Assembly: GCF_024158745.1 (NCBI RefSeq)
Contig: NZ_JAMZAW010000011.1
Coordinates: 186,001-250,000 of the forward strand
From: Paenibacillus tyrphae
GTDB lineage: Bacteria; Bacillota; Bacilli; Paenibacillales; NBRC-103111
Length of the DNA: 64,000 nucleotides
Reading direction: 5' to 3'
The number at the start of each line of letters is the position of its first letter. The first letter of the stretch is position 1. The notes under the pieces were generated by a model. It had not been told where the DNA came from and searched no databases. It saw nothing but the letters and a program-made list of their open reading frames with translations. The position numbers were made by a program, and so were the translations under genes. This document shows positions 38,057 to 46,367 of the stretch, in pieces.

Positions 38057-38923
38057 TTACTTGGTATGGGAAGCGATGGAAGCACTGATAGCCGCACCCA
38101 TCTCGGCGGAACGTTCCGTGGCGCGGCGTATCGCTTTGGAGACCGCATCAGTGAAGCCGCAGTGGTCCATCGTCTCGATAGCTGCATGCGTAGCACCGTT
38201 CGGAGACGTCACCTTGCGGCGCAGCTCGGCCGGCTCTTCTCCGCTCAGCTCGACCATGCGGGCCGCGCCCATCACCGTTTGCACGGTCAGACGTTTGGCC
38301 TCTTCATGCGTTAGCCCTCCGCTCATCCCGCCTTCGATCATGGCTTCCATCATATAATAAATGTAGGCCGGGCCGCAGCCGGATAAACCTACAATCGTTT
38401 CCATCAGTGATTCTTCGACGATCGATACGATGCCGATGGAGCGGAACATCTCTTCGCCCAACTGCCGCTGTGCGTCCGAGACGCCGCGGGAAAAGCTGAG
38501 CCCGGTTGCGCCAAGCCCGATGGTACTGGATGTGTTGGGCATCGTGCGGACGATGGCCCAGCCGGTGCCGCCAAGAATCGCTTCCATCATGTCGATGGAA
38601 AGTCCGGCAATCACCGATACGAGCAGTTGCTCCTTGCGGAGCATCGGCTTCAAATCGAGTAAGCCTTGAGCGGCGTCGCTCGGCTTAAAGGCCAAGACGA
38701 CGATATCGGCGGAAGCGACAGCTTCGTTTCGCTCGGCAGCCCCCGCGGCGTATCGAATGCCGTACTGCGCCTTCAGTTCTTGCAGACGGGCTTCATTCGA
38801 CCGGTTGACAGCTACAAGCTGTTCCGGCTGCATGCCCGCCTCGGAGATGAGTCCCCGGATGATCGCTTCCGCCATGGAGCCGGCGCCGACGAACGTGATG
38901 TTTTTGGATAAAATCTGTGACAT
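38057..38923 (-). CDS. proC: Pyrroline-5-carboxylate reductase
   Basis: NAD(P)H-dependent last step of proline synthesis. From ATG 38923 (AAAGGAGC upstream) it has 288 residues; the 25 extra codons of the longest frame were dropped. A Rossmann loop ITFVGAGSMAEAIIRGL, VLAFKPSDAA, VSVIAGLSIDMMEAILG, VRTMPNTSSTIGLGATG and the C-terminal signature GLSGCGPAYIYYMMEAMIEGGM are present. It is part of proB-proA-proC and is followed closely by mtnW. Confidence 0.95.
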   Translation of the reverse strand: MSQILSKNITFVGAGSMAEAIIRGLISEAGMQPEQLVAVNRSNEARLQELKAQYGIRYAAGAAERNEAVASADIVVLAFKPSDAAQGLLDLKPMLRKEQLLVSVIAGLSIDMMEAILGGTGWAIVRTMPNTSSTIGLGATGLSFSRGVSDAQRQLGEEMFRSIGIVSIVEESLMETIVGLSGCGPAYIYYMMEAMIEGGMSGGLTHEEAKRLTVQTVMGAARMVELSGEEPAELRRKVTSPNGATHAAIETMDHCGFTDAVSKAIRRATERSAEMGAAISASIASHTK

Positions 38924-38969
38924 ATTGGCTGCTCCTTTCGAACTTTGCAAGTCTATACGATCTTCTGGG

Positions 38970-40241
38970 TTAACCGCGAATTTGCCCGTCTCCGACAATG
39001 CAGTATTTGCTCGACGTCAGCGCCGGCAAGCCCATAGGACCGCGGGCATGCAGCTTTTGCGTGCTGATGCCGATTTCGGCGCCGAAGCCGAATTCGAAGC
39101 CGTCCGTGAAACGGGTGGAGGCGTTATGATAAACGGCGGCTGCATCGACTTCCTGCAGGAAGCGTGCAGCGTTCGCCGTGTCCTCCGTCACGATGCACTC
39201 CGAGTGCATCGTTCCGTGGCGGCGTATGTGCGCCAGCGCCTCGTCCAGCCCGTTCACGACGCGAACGTTCAAGATATAATCGTTATATTCGGTATCCCAG
39301 TCGGCTTCCGAGGCTGCTTTCACCGCCGGCACGAGCCGCTGCGCTTCCGCGTCGCCCCGCAGCTCAACCATTTGCTGCACGAATTGCTCGGCAATGCTCG
39401 CCAGATGCCGTTCCGCGAAATCGCGATGCACGAGCAGCGTTTCCATCGAGTTGCATACCGAAGGCCGCTGCACCTTTGCATTGATGGCGATCTTCAGCGC
39501 CATATCCGGCTGCGCGCTGGCGTCGATATAGGTATGGCAAATGCCGGCTCCGGTCTCGATCACCGGCACGGTTGCGTTTTTGACGACGTTCTGAATCAAA
39601 GAAGCGCCGCCGCGCGGAATAAGCACGTCGAGCAGGCCGTTCAGCTTGAGCATTTCGTCGACCGAAGCGCGGCTCGGGTCCATGACGAGCTGCAGCGCGT
39701 CCGCCGGAACGTCGGTCGATTTCAGCGCCTCGTGGAGCACTTCGACGATCCGTTTATTGGAATGGAGCGCCGAGGAACCGCCGCGCAGTACGACGGCGTT
39801 GCCGGTTTTCAGGCAGAGCCCGGCCGCATCCACCGTTACGTTCGGACGCGCTTCGTAGATGATGCCGATGACGCCGAGCGGCACACGGACTTTGCGGATT
39901 TGCAGACCGTTCGGGCGGTCGAACGCCTCCAGCGTATCGCCGATCGGATCGGGCAAAGCGACGACCTGCCGCAGTCCGTCGGCCATCGCTTCGATCCGCT
40001 GGCGGTTCAGCGCCAGCCGGTCGAGCAGCGACGTGCTGATGCCGCTCTCGCGTCCGCGCTGAAGATCCTCGGCGTTGGCCGCGATGATCGATTCGGCCTC
40101 CACTACGAGGGCGTCCGCCATGCGCAGCAGCGCATCGTTCTTTTGCCCGGTGCTGAGCAAACCGAGCTTCGGCGCGGCTTGTTTGGCCAGCTTCGCTTTT
40201 TGCACCACTTCGCTCAGGTTTAGAGCTTGATCCGTTGTCAT
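38970..40241 (-). CDS. proA: Glutamate-5-semialdehyde dehydrogenase (gamma-glutamyl phosphate reductase)
   Basis: NADPH-dependent second step of proline synthesis. The 423 residues start at ATG 40241, 9 nt after GGAGG. Characteristic parts: VPLGVIGIIYEARPNVTVDAAGLCLKTGN, VLRGGSSALHSN, IPRGGASLIQNVV, ETGAGICHTYID and the catalytic cysteine in RPSVCNSMETLLVH. GAEIGISTQKLHARGPMGLPALTSSKY ends the family core. It probably acts with ProB in a complex. Confidence 0.96.
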   Translation of the reverse strand: MTTDQALNLSEVVQKAKLAKQAAPKLGLLSTGQKNDALLRMADALVVEAESIIAANAEDLQRGRESGISTSLLDRLALNRQRIEAMADGLRQVVALPDPIGDTLEAFDRPNGLQIRKVRVPLGVIGIIYEARPNVTVDAAGLCLKTGNAVVLRGGSSALHSNKRIVEVLHEALKSTDVPADALQLVMDPSRASVDEMLKLNGLLDVLIPRGGASLIQNVVKNATVPVIETGAGICHTYIDASAQPDMALKIAINAKVQRPSVCNSMETLLVHRDFAERHLASIAEQFVQQMVELRGDAEAQRLVPAVKAASEADWDTEYNDYILNVRVVNGLDEALAHIRRHGTMHSECIVTEDTANAARFLQEVDAAAVYHNASTRFTDGFEFGFGAEIGISTQKLHARGPMGLPALTSSKYCIVGDGQIRG

Positions 40242-40284
40242 GTTCAACTTCCTCCTTCGGAGCGTCGTTTTAGGTCATACTTGC

Positions 40285-41418
40285 CTAGGTTTCATCTGTA
40301 TCCTTTGCTTTTGCCGTGGATACGAGGGTAATCCATTCGTCACGATGGATGACTTCGATGCGCGATACCTCGATCCGCTTCTGCACTTCCTCCGTACTAA
40401 GACCGGCAACGGCCTGAAGCTGCCAGGAGGCATAATTGACGACGCCGCGCCCGATCGTTTCCCCATCCGGGCCGAGCACTTCGATGACATCGCCGGGATG
40501 GAACTCCCCGGTCACTTCCTTGACTCCCGCGGGCAGCAAGCTTTTGCCGCCTGTGACGAGCGCCAGCTCCGCGCCTTCGTCCACATAGACCGAGCCCTGC
40601 GGCTGGGAGTGGAAACCGAGCCACTGCTTTTTCATCGGCAAATTATGTTCCGCCGTATCGAAATAAGTGCCTTTCCCGGTTCCTTCCACGGCCAGCATCA
40701 GTTCGCCGGGTTCTGCGACGCGCCCGACGAACACCGGCACGCCGCCGCGCATGGCAATTCGTGCGGCCTCGATTTTGGAGCGCATGCCGCCGGTGCCAAC
40801 ACTGGAACCGGAACCGCCGGCAATCCGGTAAATGCTTTCGTCGATTTCCAGCACGCGGTCGATCCGTTTGGCGTCGGCGTTTTTGCGCGGGTCTTCGGTG
40901 TACAATCCGTCCGTATCGGTAAGGATGACCAGCCTTTGCGCCCGGACCAGATTGGCTACGAGGGCGGAAAGCGTATCATTGTCGCCGAATTTCAGTTCGT
41001 CGACCGAAACCGTATCGTTTTCGTTAATGATTGGCAGCATTCCGCGGCGCAGAAGCTCTTCAATCGTCATCTGCGCGTTATGGATTCGCTTGCGGTTGGA
41101 GAAGTCGGAGCGGGTCAGCAAAATTTGCCCTACACCTACGCCATGCCCCGAGAATGCGGCCTGGTATGCTTGCATCAGTAGCGCCTGCCCGACGGAAGCG
41201 GAGGCCTGCTTCTCGTGCAGCAGCTTGGGACGCGACGTGTAGCCCAGCTCCCGAAAGCCGGCTGCCACGGCTCCCGAGGTCACGAGAAGCACGGGAAAGC
41301 CTTGGCAGTGAAGCGCCGCCAGCTCAGCGGCGAAAAATGCGATTTTTTCCCGGTTCAATCCGCCTTCATCGGACGTTAGCGAACTGCTGCCGATTTTCAC
41401 TACGATCGTTTGCTGCAT
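40285..41418 (-). CDS. proB: Glutamate 5-kinase
   Basis: First, feedback-inhibited step of proline synthesis. The 377 residues from ATG 41418 include the amino-acid-kinase domain (VVKIGSSSLTSDEGG, LVTSGAVAAGF, INENDTVSVDELKFGDNDTLSALVA, LTDTDGLYTEDPR) and a C-terminal PUA domain from about residue 285. The RBS is weak (AAAGAGTG 8 nt upstream); an ATG at 41436 is a less supported alternative. Expression is controlled by the T-box in its leader. Confidence 0.95.
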   Translation of the reverse strand: MQQTIVVKIGSSSLTSDEGGLNREKIAFFAAELAALHCQGFPVLLVTSGAVAAGFRELGYTSRPKLLHEKQASASVGQALLMQAYQAAFSGHGVGVGQILLTRSDFSNRKRIHNAQMTIEELLRRGMLPIINENDTVSVDELKFGDNDTLSALVANLVRAQRLVILTDTDGLYTEDPRKNADAKRIDRVLEIDESIYRIAGGSGSSVGTGGMRSKIEAARIAMRGGVPVFVGRVAEPGELMLAVEGTGKGTYFDTAEHNLPMKKQWLGFHSQPQGSVYVDEGAELALVTGGKSLLPAGVKEVTGEFHPGDVIEVLGPDGETIGRGVVNYASWQLQAVAGLSTEEVQKRIEVSRIEVIHRDEWITLVSTAKAKDTDET

Positions 41419-41476
41419 AGGAATCACTCTTTCCATGACTGATCTGGCTGTCGCCCGGGATAGGTGCGGAAAACAC

Positions 41477-41700
41477 AAAAAGGCCCCGTCCTTTAAGGAC
41501 GAAAGCCTCTACTTCCGCGGTACCACCTTACTTGATGAATTGACGACCAACTCATCCTGCTTCAGTCCCTTGTAACGGCAGGGAAAGCCGTCCAGCTCGT
41601 CGCTGGCCGTTCAGGGGCGGGTTCGGCAAGGCTCCACGGTAAATTCTCGCAGCCGGTGGAATTTACTCTCTGATCGTGCAGGGGCTTTCCTACTATTCCC
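41477..41700 (-). ncRNA. T-box riboswitch (proline) upstream of proB
   Basis: Read on the minus strand, the T-box AAGGTGGTACCGCGG is at 41530-41515, and the terminator AGGCTTTCGTCCTTAAAGGACGGGGCCT followed by five T is at 41508-41477. The Stem I-type GAGAGTA lies near 41670. The probable specifier is in GAACCCGCC (41624-41616): CCC or CCG, both Pro codons, fitting the proBA genes it precedes. Confidence 0.9.
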
Positions 41701-41723
41701 ATCAATACGTTTTGCTTTTCATT

Positions 41724-41752
41724 AGCATAGCATGAGGGGGGAGGTTTGTAAA
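41724..41752 (-). promoter_or_regulatory. Promoter of the proB T-box transcript
   Basis: Minus-strand TTTACA (41752-41747), 17-bp spacer, TATGCT (41729-41724) with a TGC extension before the -10. It begins just after the mtnE stop. Confidence 0.75.
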
Positions 41753-41757
41753 GGCGA

Positions 41758-42969
41758 TCAGTCGAACAGGCGAAGGGCGTCGATTCGGTCAACCGCTTCG
41801 CGGAGCCGCTCTTCGGTGCTAAGCAAGCCAAGACGCACGTAGCCTTCGCCGTGGTCGCCGAAGCCGACTCCCGGAGCGACAACAATCTTGGCCTGCTCGA
41901 GCAGCATGTCAGAGAACGACTCCGACGTATAGCCTTTCGGCACAGGCAGCCAAGTGAAGAAAGAGCCTTGCGAACGCGACGCCTGCCAGCCGATCCGGTC
42001 CAAAGCCCCGAACAGGGCGTCTCTGCGGCTTTGGTACATTTGCACGAGCTCGCGAACGCTATCCTGCGGGCCGGTCAACGCGACGGCCGCCGCCTCTTGG
42101 ATGCCTCCGAACAAGCTGCAATAGTAATGATCCTGAATCAAGTTGATCATCCGCACGATTTCGGGGTTACCGAGGCAGAAGCCGACCCGCCAGCCGGCCA
42201 TGTTGTACGTTTTGGACAGTGTATAAAATTCGACGCCGACTTCCTTCGCGCCCGGCAGCTGCAGGAAGCTGACCGGCTTCTGGCCGTCGAAGCCGATGGC
42301 GCCGTAAGCGAAGTCGCTGGCGACCACGATGCCGTGCTTCGCCGCAAAAGCAATCGTCTCCTCATAGAAGGAAGCCGGAGCCGAAACCGCCGTCGGATTG
42401 TTCGGATAGTTGATGAACATCAGCTTCGCCCGATTCACGTCATCGGCAGAAAGCGCGCTGTAATCCGGCAGGAACCCGTTCGATTCCAGAAGCGGCATGA
42501 AGGCCATCCGGGCGCCGGCCAAGGTGACGCCGGACCAGTAATCCGGGTATCCCGGGTCCGGTACCAGACATACGTCGCCGGGATTGAGCAGACATTGGGC
42601 AATTTCCACAAGGCCAGTTTTGCCGCCGAACAAAACCGCCACTTCCGTTTCCGGGTCAAGCTCGACGCCATAATCTTCCCGGTATCTTTGGGCGACGGCC
42701 TCTTTTAAGAACAAGTAACCGTTGAACGGAGGGTAGCGGTGGTACTGCGGATTTTCCGCCGCTTTTTGCAGCGCCTTAACGATGTGCGGCGGGGTCGGGC
42801 GATCCGGATTCCCTTGTCCCAGATTGATCACGTCGTGTCCTGCGGCAATCTGGACATTGGCTTTGCGCACAAGCGTGGCGAAAAATTGGGTAGGCAATTC
42901 TTGCAGCCGTTCAGCCGGAATCATGGGAAAAGCGCTAACGGCCGCTTCTGTCGGGTTATTGGTCTTCAT
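41758..42969 (-). CDS. mtnE: Methionine aminotransferase of the methionine salvage pathway (MtnE)
   Basis: Fold-type I PLP aminotransferase of 403 residues that would aminate 2-keto-4-methylthiobutyrate to methionine. Family stretches match Bacillus MtnE closely: LPTQFFATLVRKAN, GHDVINLGQGNPDRPTP, VAVLFGGKTGLVE, PDPGYPDYWSGVTLA, NYPNNPTA, the PLP lysine in YTLSKTYNMAGWR, and FFTWLPVPKGYTSE. The start is ATG 42969 with GGAGTGA close upstream. Neighbours mtnU and mtnWXB support the pathway. Amino-donor preference, probably glutamine given mtnU, is inferred. Confidence 0.9.
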   Translation of the reverse strand: MKTNNPTEAAVSAFPMIPAERLQELPTQFFATLVRKANVQIAAGHDVINLGQGNPDRPTPPHIVKALQKAAENPQYHRYPPFNGYLFLKEAVAQRYREDYGVELDPETEVAVLFGGKTGLVEIAQCLLNPGDVCLVPDPGYPDYWSGVTLAGARMAFMPLLESNGFLPDYSALSADDVNRAKLMFINYPNNPTAVSAPASFYEETIAFAAKHGIVVASDFAYGAIGFDGQKPVSFLQLPGAKEVGVEFYTLSKTYNMAGWRVGFCLGNPEIVRMINLIQDHYYCSLFGGIQEAAAVALTGPQDSVRELVQMYQSRRDALFGALDRIGWQASRSQGSFFTWLPVPKGYTSESFSDMLLEQAKIVVAPGVGFGDHGEGYVRLGLLSTEERLREAVDRIDALRLFD

Positions 42970-43008
42970 CTATGTCACTCCATTAGTTTGGTTTCAAATG
43001 TGTTGCCT

Positions 43009-43026
43009 TACAATAAAATCATTGTA
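43009..43026. promoter_or_regulatory. Inverted repeat upstream of mtnE
   Basis: TACAAT-N6-ATTGTA, a perfect 6-bp dyad 40-57 bp upstream of the mtnE start. TACAAT can also serve as a minus-strand -10 with a poorly spaced TTTACC -35 (15 bp). Possible operator; no cognate regulator is known. Confidence 0.35.
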
Positions 43027-43158
43027 TTCTTATCGGAATATGGTAAATATCCTGAGCGGATAGGAATAATGTAACATGAAAAACGGTGTGTGTATACGGG
43101 TCTATTTCATCGAATCATCCGTTTATCTGTCGAGGAGAACGTTTTTCATAGCTTATCA

Positions 43159-43187
43159 TGTGCAAAATCAAAAGAATGTGTTATATT
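43159..43187 (+). promoter_or_regulatory. Promoter upstream of the broken methyltransferase gene
   Basis: TGTGCA (43159-43164), 17-bp spacer, TATATT (43182-43187), preceded by TGt as an extended -10. The -35 is poor. Confidence 0.5.
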
Positions 43188-43199
43188 ATTCGCAGAATG

Positions 43200-43234
43200 T
43201 TTCATTCAATGATATTTAGTTTCATTTAATGAAA
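43200..43234. promoter_or_regulatory. Paired operator-like palindromes
   Basis: TTTCATTCAATGATA (43200-43214) and TTTCATTTAATGAAA (43220-43234) are two copies of one dyad, the second a perfect palindrome, set exactly 20 bp apart (two helical turns). They lie just downstream of the predicted -10, where a repressor would block transcription. Confidence 0.5.
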
Positions 43235-43260
43235 TTATATTCGCGACGGAGGGAACATCC

Positions 43261-43780
43261 ATGGCGATAAGCTTTCACGATGAATACAATAAATATACCT
43301 ACACCGGCAGACATGCCGATTCCGGCTGGATGGAGCTGATCCGGAAGAAGGCGCACCCCCAAGGGAAAACGGCAGCGGACATCGGCAGCGGCGGGGGCAT
43401 TTACTCTGTCGCTTTGGCAGAGCTGGGCGTTTTGTCGGTCGTCGACATCGATTTCTCCGAAGCGATGCTTCAAGGAGCCGCAGAGCATTGCGCGGCGTAC
43501 GGTCAAATCCGTTTGGCGCAAGGGACCGCGGATCGGACGGGATTGCCCGATGACTCGGTCGAGCTCGTGCTGGCTATGGGAAGTGCGCAAAAGCTACGCA
43601 AGCTATAGCGACTATCGGGAGGAGCTTTTGAGCCGGAAGGGGCGCTCCATTTTGCATGAATTGTCGGATGCGGAGCTTCACGATTTGGCGGATGCCATTG
43701 CAACGGACTCGGGCTATGAAATGAATGAGCCCGTCCGGGAACAGGACCGCTGGACGATATTCTTTGCGCAGGCGCGTTGA
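43261..43780 (+). pseudogene. Broken class I SAM-dependent methyltransferase gene
   Basis: The first frame (43261-43608, 115 codons) encodes SFHDEYNKYTYTGRHADSGWMEL and the SAM motif AADIGSGGGIYSVALAELG, then runs to VELVLAMG and stops soon after. The continuation SYSDYREELLSRKGRSILHELSDAELHDLADAI to a natural C-terminus (DRWTIFFAQAR) lies in another frame ending at 43780. Intact relatives are about 250 residues; only about 173 codons of sequence remain, so an internal deletion of roughly 80 codons with a frame change near 43575-43610 is the simplest reading. Start region and RBS (GGAGGGAAC) are intact. A sequencing error alone would not explain the missing middle. Confidence 0.75.
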
Positions 43781-43882
43781 AGTTCCGCTTCCGTTGCTCT
43801 ATGATAATAGGAAGAAACGGCGCAGTTTCCCAAAGCGGGCCGCTGCGTCCGGAATTTCGAGACGGGTAAGGGGGAAGGTTAG

Positions 43883-44680
43883 ATGGCTGGGCAACGATGG
43901 AATTTGGCTCTGCTGCAGATGGACATCGCAATAGGAGAGCCCGAACGCAACTTCGCAAAGCTGGAGAGCCTTCTGCATGAAGCGGTCGCTCACGATACAA
44001 AGCCGGATGTGATCGTATTTCCGGAGATGTGGAACACCGGCTATGCGCTGGATCGGATTCAGGAGCTCGCAGACCATTACGGAGAGCGGACCGAGGCGCT
44101 GCTGTCGGCGTTTAGCCGAAAGCATGGCGTAAACATCATCGGCGGTTCGATCGCGGAGAAGCGGGACAACGGCGTTTACAATACGATATTCGCATATGAC
44201 CGGCAAGGAAACCGTGCAGGAGACTATTCGAAAATTCATTTGTTCCGGCTGATGGATGAGGAAAAGTTTCTGCAAAGCGGAGACCGTGCGGGCGAGCTTC
44301 AATTGGACGGTATTCCGGCCGGCATGATGATCTGCTATGACATCCGCTTTCCGGAACTTGCGCGAAAGCTGGCGCTCGGCGGCGCGCAAATTTTATTCGT
44401 TCCGGCCGAATGGCCGAATCCGCGGCTGCATCATTGGCGTACGCTGCTGATGGCGAGGGCGATCGAGAACCAGATGTTCGTCGTCTCCTGCAACCGTGTA
44501 GGCGTGAGCGGGACGACGGAGTTTTTCGGCCATTCGATGGTCATTGATCCGTGGGGCGAGGTGCTGGACGAAGGCGGGGAAGCCGAAACGATCGTTCGCG
44601 CTGCCGTCGACCTTAGTCAGGTGCCTGCCGTGCGCAGCAAAATTCCGGTATTTGAAGACAGACGTCCTTCCTTGTATTAA
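43883..44680 (+). CDS. mtnU: Omega-amidase / carbon-nitrogen hydrolase MtnU
   Basis: Nitrilase-superfamily hydrolase of 265 residues. The Glu-Lys-Cys triad is Glu48 (FPEMW), Lys117 (YSKIHLF) and Cys151 (MICYDIRFPE). By homology with Bacillus MtnU/YkrU and mammalian Nit2 it should deamidate 2-oxoglutaramate, the by-product when MtnE uses glutamine as amino donor. RBS GGGGGAAGG lies before ATG 43883. Divergent from mtnE across the broken methyltransferase gene. The substrate is inferred from context. Confidence 0.85.
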   Translation: MAGQRWNLALLQMDIAIGEPERNFAKLESLLHEAVAHDTKPDVIVFPEMWNTGYALDRIQELADHYGERTEALLSAFSRKHGVNIIGGSIAEKRDNGVYNTIFAYDRQGNRAGDYSKIHLFRLMDEEKFLQSGDRAGELQLDGIPAGMMICYDIRFPELARKLALGGAQILFVPAEWPNPRLHHWRTLLMARAIENQMFVVSCNRVGVSGTTEFFGHSMVIDPWGEVLDEGGEAETIVRAAVDLSQVPAVRSKIPVFEDRRPSLY

Positions 44681-44700
44681 TTAAGTACAAACGGCATGCG

Positions 44701-44733
44701 AAAACCGGCTCGGATCATTCCGGCCGGTTTTTT
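44701..44733. terminator. Bidirectional terminator between mtnU and the lysR-type gene
   Basis: AAAACCGGC (44701-44709) pairs with GCCGGTTTT (44723-44731), with six T (44728-44733) on the plus side and A's on the other. It overlaps the end of the regulator gene at 44715. Confidence 0.82.
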
Positions 44734-45638
44734 GCGCGTTCGGCTTCCATCACTGTGCGGAATGTCTCCATGAACGCGGCGACCGCCTTCGATAAATAAC
44801 GCCCCTTGCGGTGGGCGATCACAAGTGTGCGGGTCGGCCGGTTAGACAGCTGCAGGTACGCAGGCGCCAGCTCGTTCCATCCCCTAAGCAGCATACGCGG
44901 GATGAAGGCAATACCCATTCCCGCCGCGACGAGCGACTGGACTGTCTCAATATTGCTGCTTTCGAACACGATGTTCGGCGTAAATCCGGCGTCGTTGCAC
45001 AATGTGATCGCGATTTGACGGAAGCCCTGGCCTCTTTTCAGCGCGATGAAGGGCTCCTCCTGCAGTTCCGCAATATCGACTGTTTTGCTTCCTACTGCGG
45101 CAAGACGCGCGGCCAGCGGATGCTGCGGCGGGACGGCCAGTACGATTTCCTCCTCAATGATTGGCTCGTAGTCAAGCGAGTTGTCGATCAGGGGCAGTGA
45201 GAGCAGGCTAATGTCGGCTTGCCCGCTCGCCGTCAATTGTTCGAGGTTCGAGGTCGTCTCTTCGACGAGCACGATGTCGATTTCCGGATAACGCTCCTGG
45301 AAGACGGGCAGGACGAGGGGCAGCACGTGCGCGCCCGTAATCGGGAGGCTGCCCACAACAAGCTTGCCTTTGCGCATTTGGGAAATGTCTTCCATTTCTT
45401 GTTTTAACTGCTCGACCATGTCGAGAATTTTTTGCGCTTTTTCTACGAAGCGGGTTCCGGCATAGGTGACCTCCACCGAGTTGGTCGTCCGTTGAAACAA
45501 AAGAACGCCGAGCTCCTTCTCCAGCTTGGAAAGCTGCTGGCTGAGCGACGGCTGGGCGATATGCAGCTTTTCGGCTGCGCGGGAAAAGTTCTTTTCGATG
45601 GCGATTTGCAAAGCGTATTGCAGCTGGCGCAGTTCCAT
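44715..45638 (-). CDS. LysR-family transcriptional regulator
   Basis: A 307-residue LTTR. N-terminal winged HTH: MELRQLQYALQIAIEKNFSRAAEKLHIAQPSLSQQLSKLEKELGVLLF, interrupted only by standard variation. A linker helix (AQKILDMVEQLKQEMEDI) precedes the periplasmic-binding-like effector domain (GKLVVGSLPITGAHVLPLVLPVFQ; VAAGMGIAFIPRMLL). ATG 45638 follows AAAAGGAG. The gene on its upstream side is co-oriented rather than divergent, so no target is obvious. Specific subgroup and effector are unknown. Confidence 0.9.
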   Translation of the reverse strand: MELRQLQYALQIAIEKNFSRAAEKLHIAQPSLSQQLSKLEKELGVLLFQRTTNSVEVTYAGTRFVEKAQKILDMVEQLKQEMEDISQMRKGKLVVGSLPITGAHVLPLVLPVFQERYPEIDIVLVEETTSNLEQLTASGQADISLLSLPLIDNSLDYEPIIEEEIVLAVPPQHPLAARLAAVGSKTVDIAELQEEPFIALKRGQGFRQIAITLCNDAGFTPNIVFESSNIETVQSLVAAGMGIAFIPRMLLRGWNELAPAYLQLSNRPTRTLVIAHRKGRYLSKAVAAFMETFRTVMEAERAKNRPE

Positions 45639-45750
45639 GCGACTCGGCTCCTTTTATAAAGAATACCTATCAATGCTCCATTAATCGTAACGTATTTGTT
45701 ATAAGAATGAAAGAGCCGGCGTGCGGCAGCTCCCCGTTTGAAAGTAAAAA

Positions 45751-45780
45751 AGGAAGAAAGAGCGGTAGGCTCCTTCTTCC
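45751..45780 (-). terminator. Probable terminator after the small minus-strand gene
   Basis: GGAAGAA-GAGC and GCTC-TTCTTCC (45751-45780) form an imperfect stem; on the minus strand it is followed by a T-run (AAAAAA at 45745-45750 on plus). It ends the two-gene unit 45842-46367. Confidence 0.55.
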
Positions 45781-45841
45781 AGGACAGAACGGAATATTGT
45801 CTGATATGTGCAAGCAGCCGCATCTTTTCGGCCGCAAAGCA

Positions 45842-46000
45842 TCACGTCCCGCAAGAGCCGGGATACCCGTCGTTCCGTTTCATTTCTTCCAAATGCTCGC
45901 GCATCTCTTCGTCTCCGGGCATTTCGGCGACCAGCTTTACTTTGCCGGGAGCGGGCTCCTTTGTTGGAGCCGCATCCGCAGGGCGAGGCATATCAGTCAT
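45842..46000 (-). CDS. Small hypothetical protein, 52 residues
   Basis: A short gene supported by a strong RBS (GAGGAGGAC, 9 nt before ATG 46000) rather than by homology. The product is hydrophilic, rich in Pro, Glu and Met (MTDMPRPADAAPTKEPAPGK, then VKLVAEMPGDEEMREHLEEMKRNDG) and ends with a single Cys. It lies 25 bp after the DUF2512 gene on the same strand, so the two are likely one unit. Function unknown. Confidence 0.55.
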   Translation of the reverse strand: MTDMPRPADAAPTKEPAPGKVKLVAEMPGDEEMREHLEEMKRNDGYPGSCGT

Positions 46001-46025
46001 TGTGCAGTCCTCCTCGGGGGTATAA

Positions 46026-46367
46026 TCAGGAATACCAACGGACGTCCCATCTTCGGAGCAGCAGGTGGTACCCGAATTCAACGGCAGCCGTGACGACGGC
46101 GGTAACGGCAAGTTCAGACCAGGACAATCCCCAATGATATGCGGTCCCGACGGCCCCCAAAAATATAGCGGCCAACAGCACGTCGGCCAAGGTTGCGGCA
46201 CCGTTTCCGAATTCGTCGAGAATCCATTGATCTCCGAGAAAAAACGCTAGAATGCTCAGACTGACGGAGGCCATCAGCGCTTGAAACAGCGTAGCGTTTG
46301 AAAAATAAAGCAGCAGCGGGACGGTAAATAGAGCGTTAATCACGAGTTTGACAAGCAGCTTGCTCAT
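46026..46367 (-). CDS. DUF2512 (YndM-like) membrane protein
   Basis: A 113-residue protein with three or four membrane spans (LLVKLVINALFTVPLLLYFS; LFQALMASVSLSILAFFLGDQWIL; LADVLLAAIFLGAVGTAYHW; LAVTAVVTAAVEFGYHLLL). The ILAFFLGDQWILDEFGN segment is characteristic of DUF2512, a family of spore-formers with no assigned function. Start ATG 46367 is 9 nt after GGGAG; the TTG three codons earlier overlaps the RBS. Confidence 0.8.
   Translation of the reverse strand: MSKLLVKLVINALFTVPLLLYFSNATLFQALMASVSLSILAFFLGDQWILDEFGNGAATLADVLLAAIFLGAVGTAYHWGLSWSELAVTAVVTAAVEFGYHLLLRRWDVRWYS

Noticed and set aside
38757..40223. 488-codon plus-strand frame across proC/proA
   Set aside because: Opposite to two well-identified genes, Arg/His-rich with no domain; a shadow.
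42970..43260. SAM riboswitch upstream of mtnE
   Set aside because: Looked for because Bacillus mtn genes use one; no S-box core sequence or matching terminator was visible on the minus strand.
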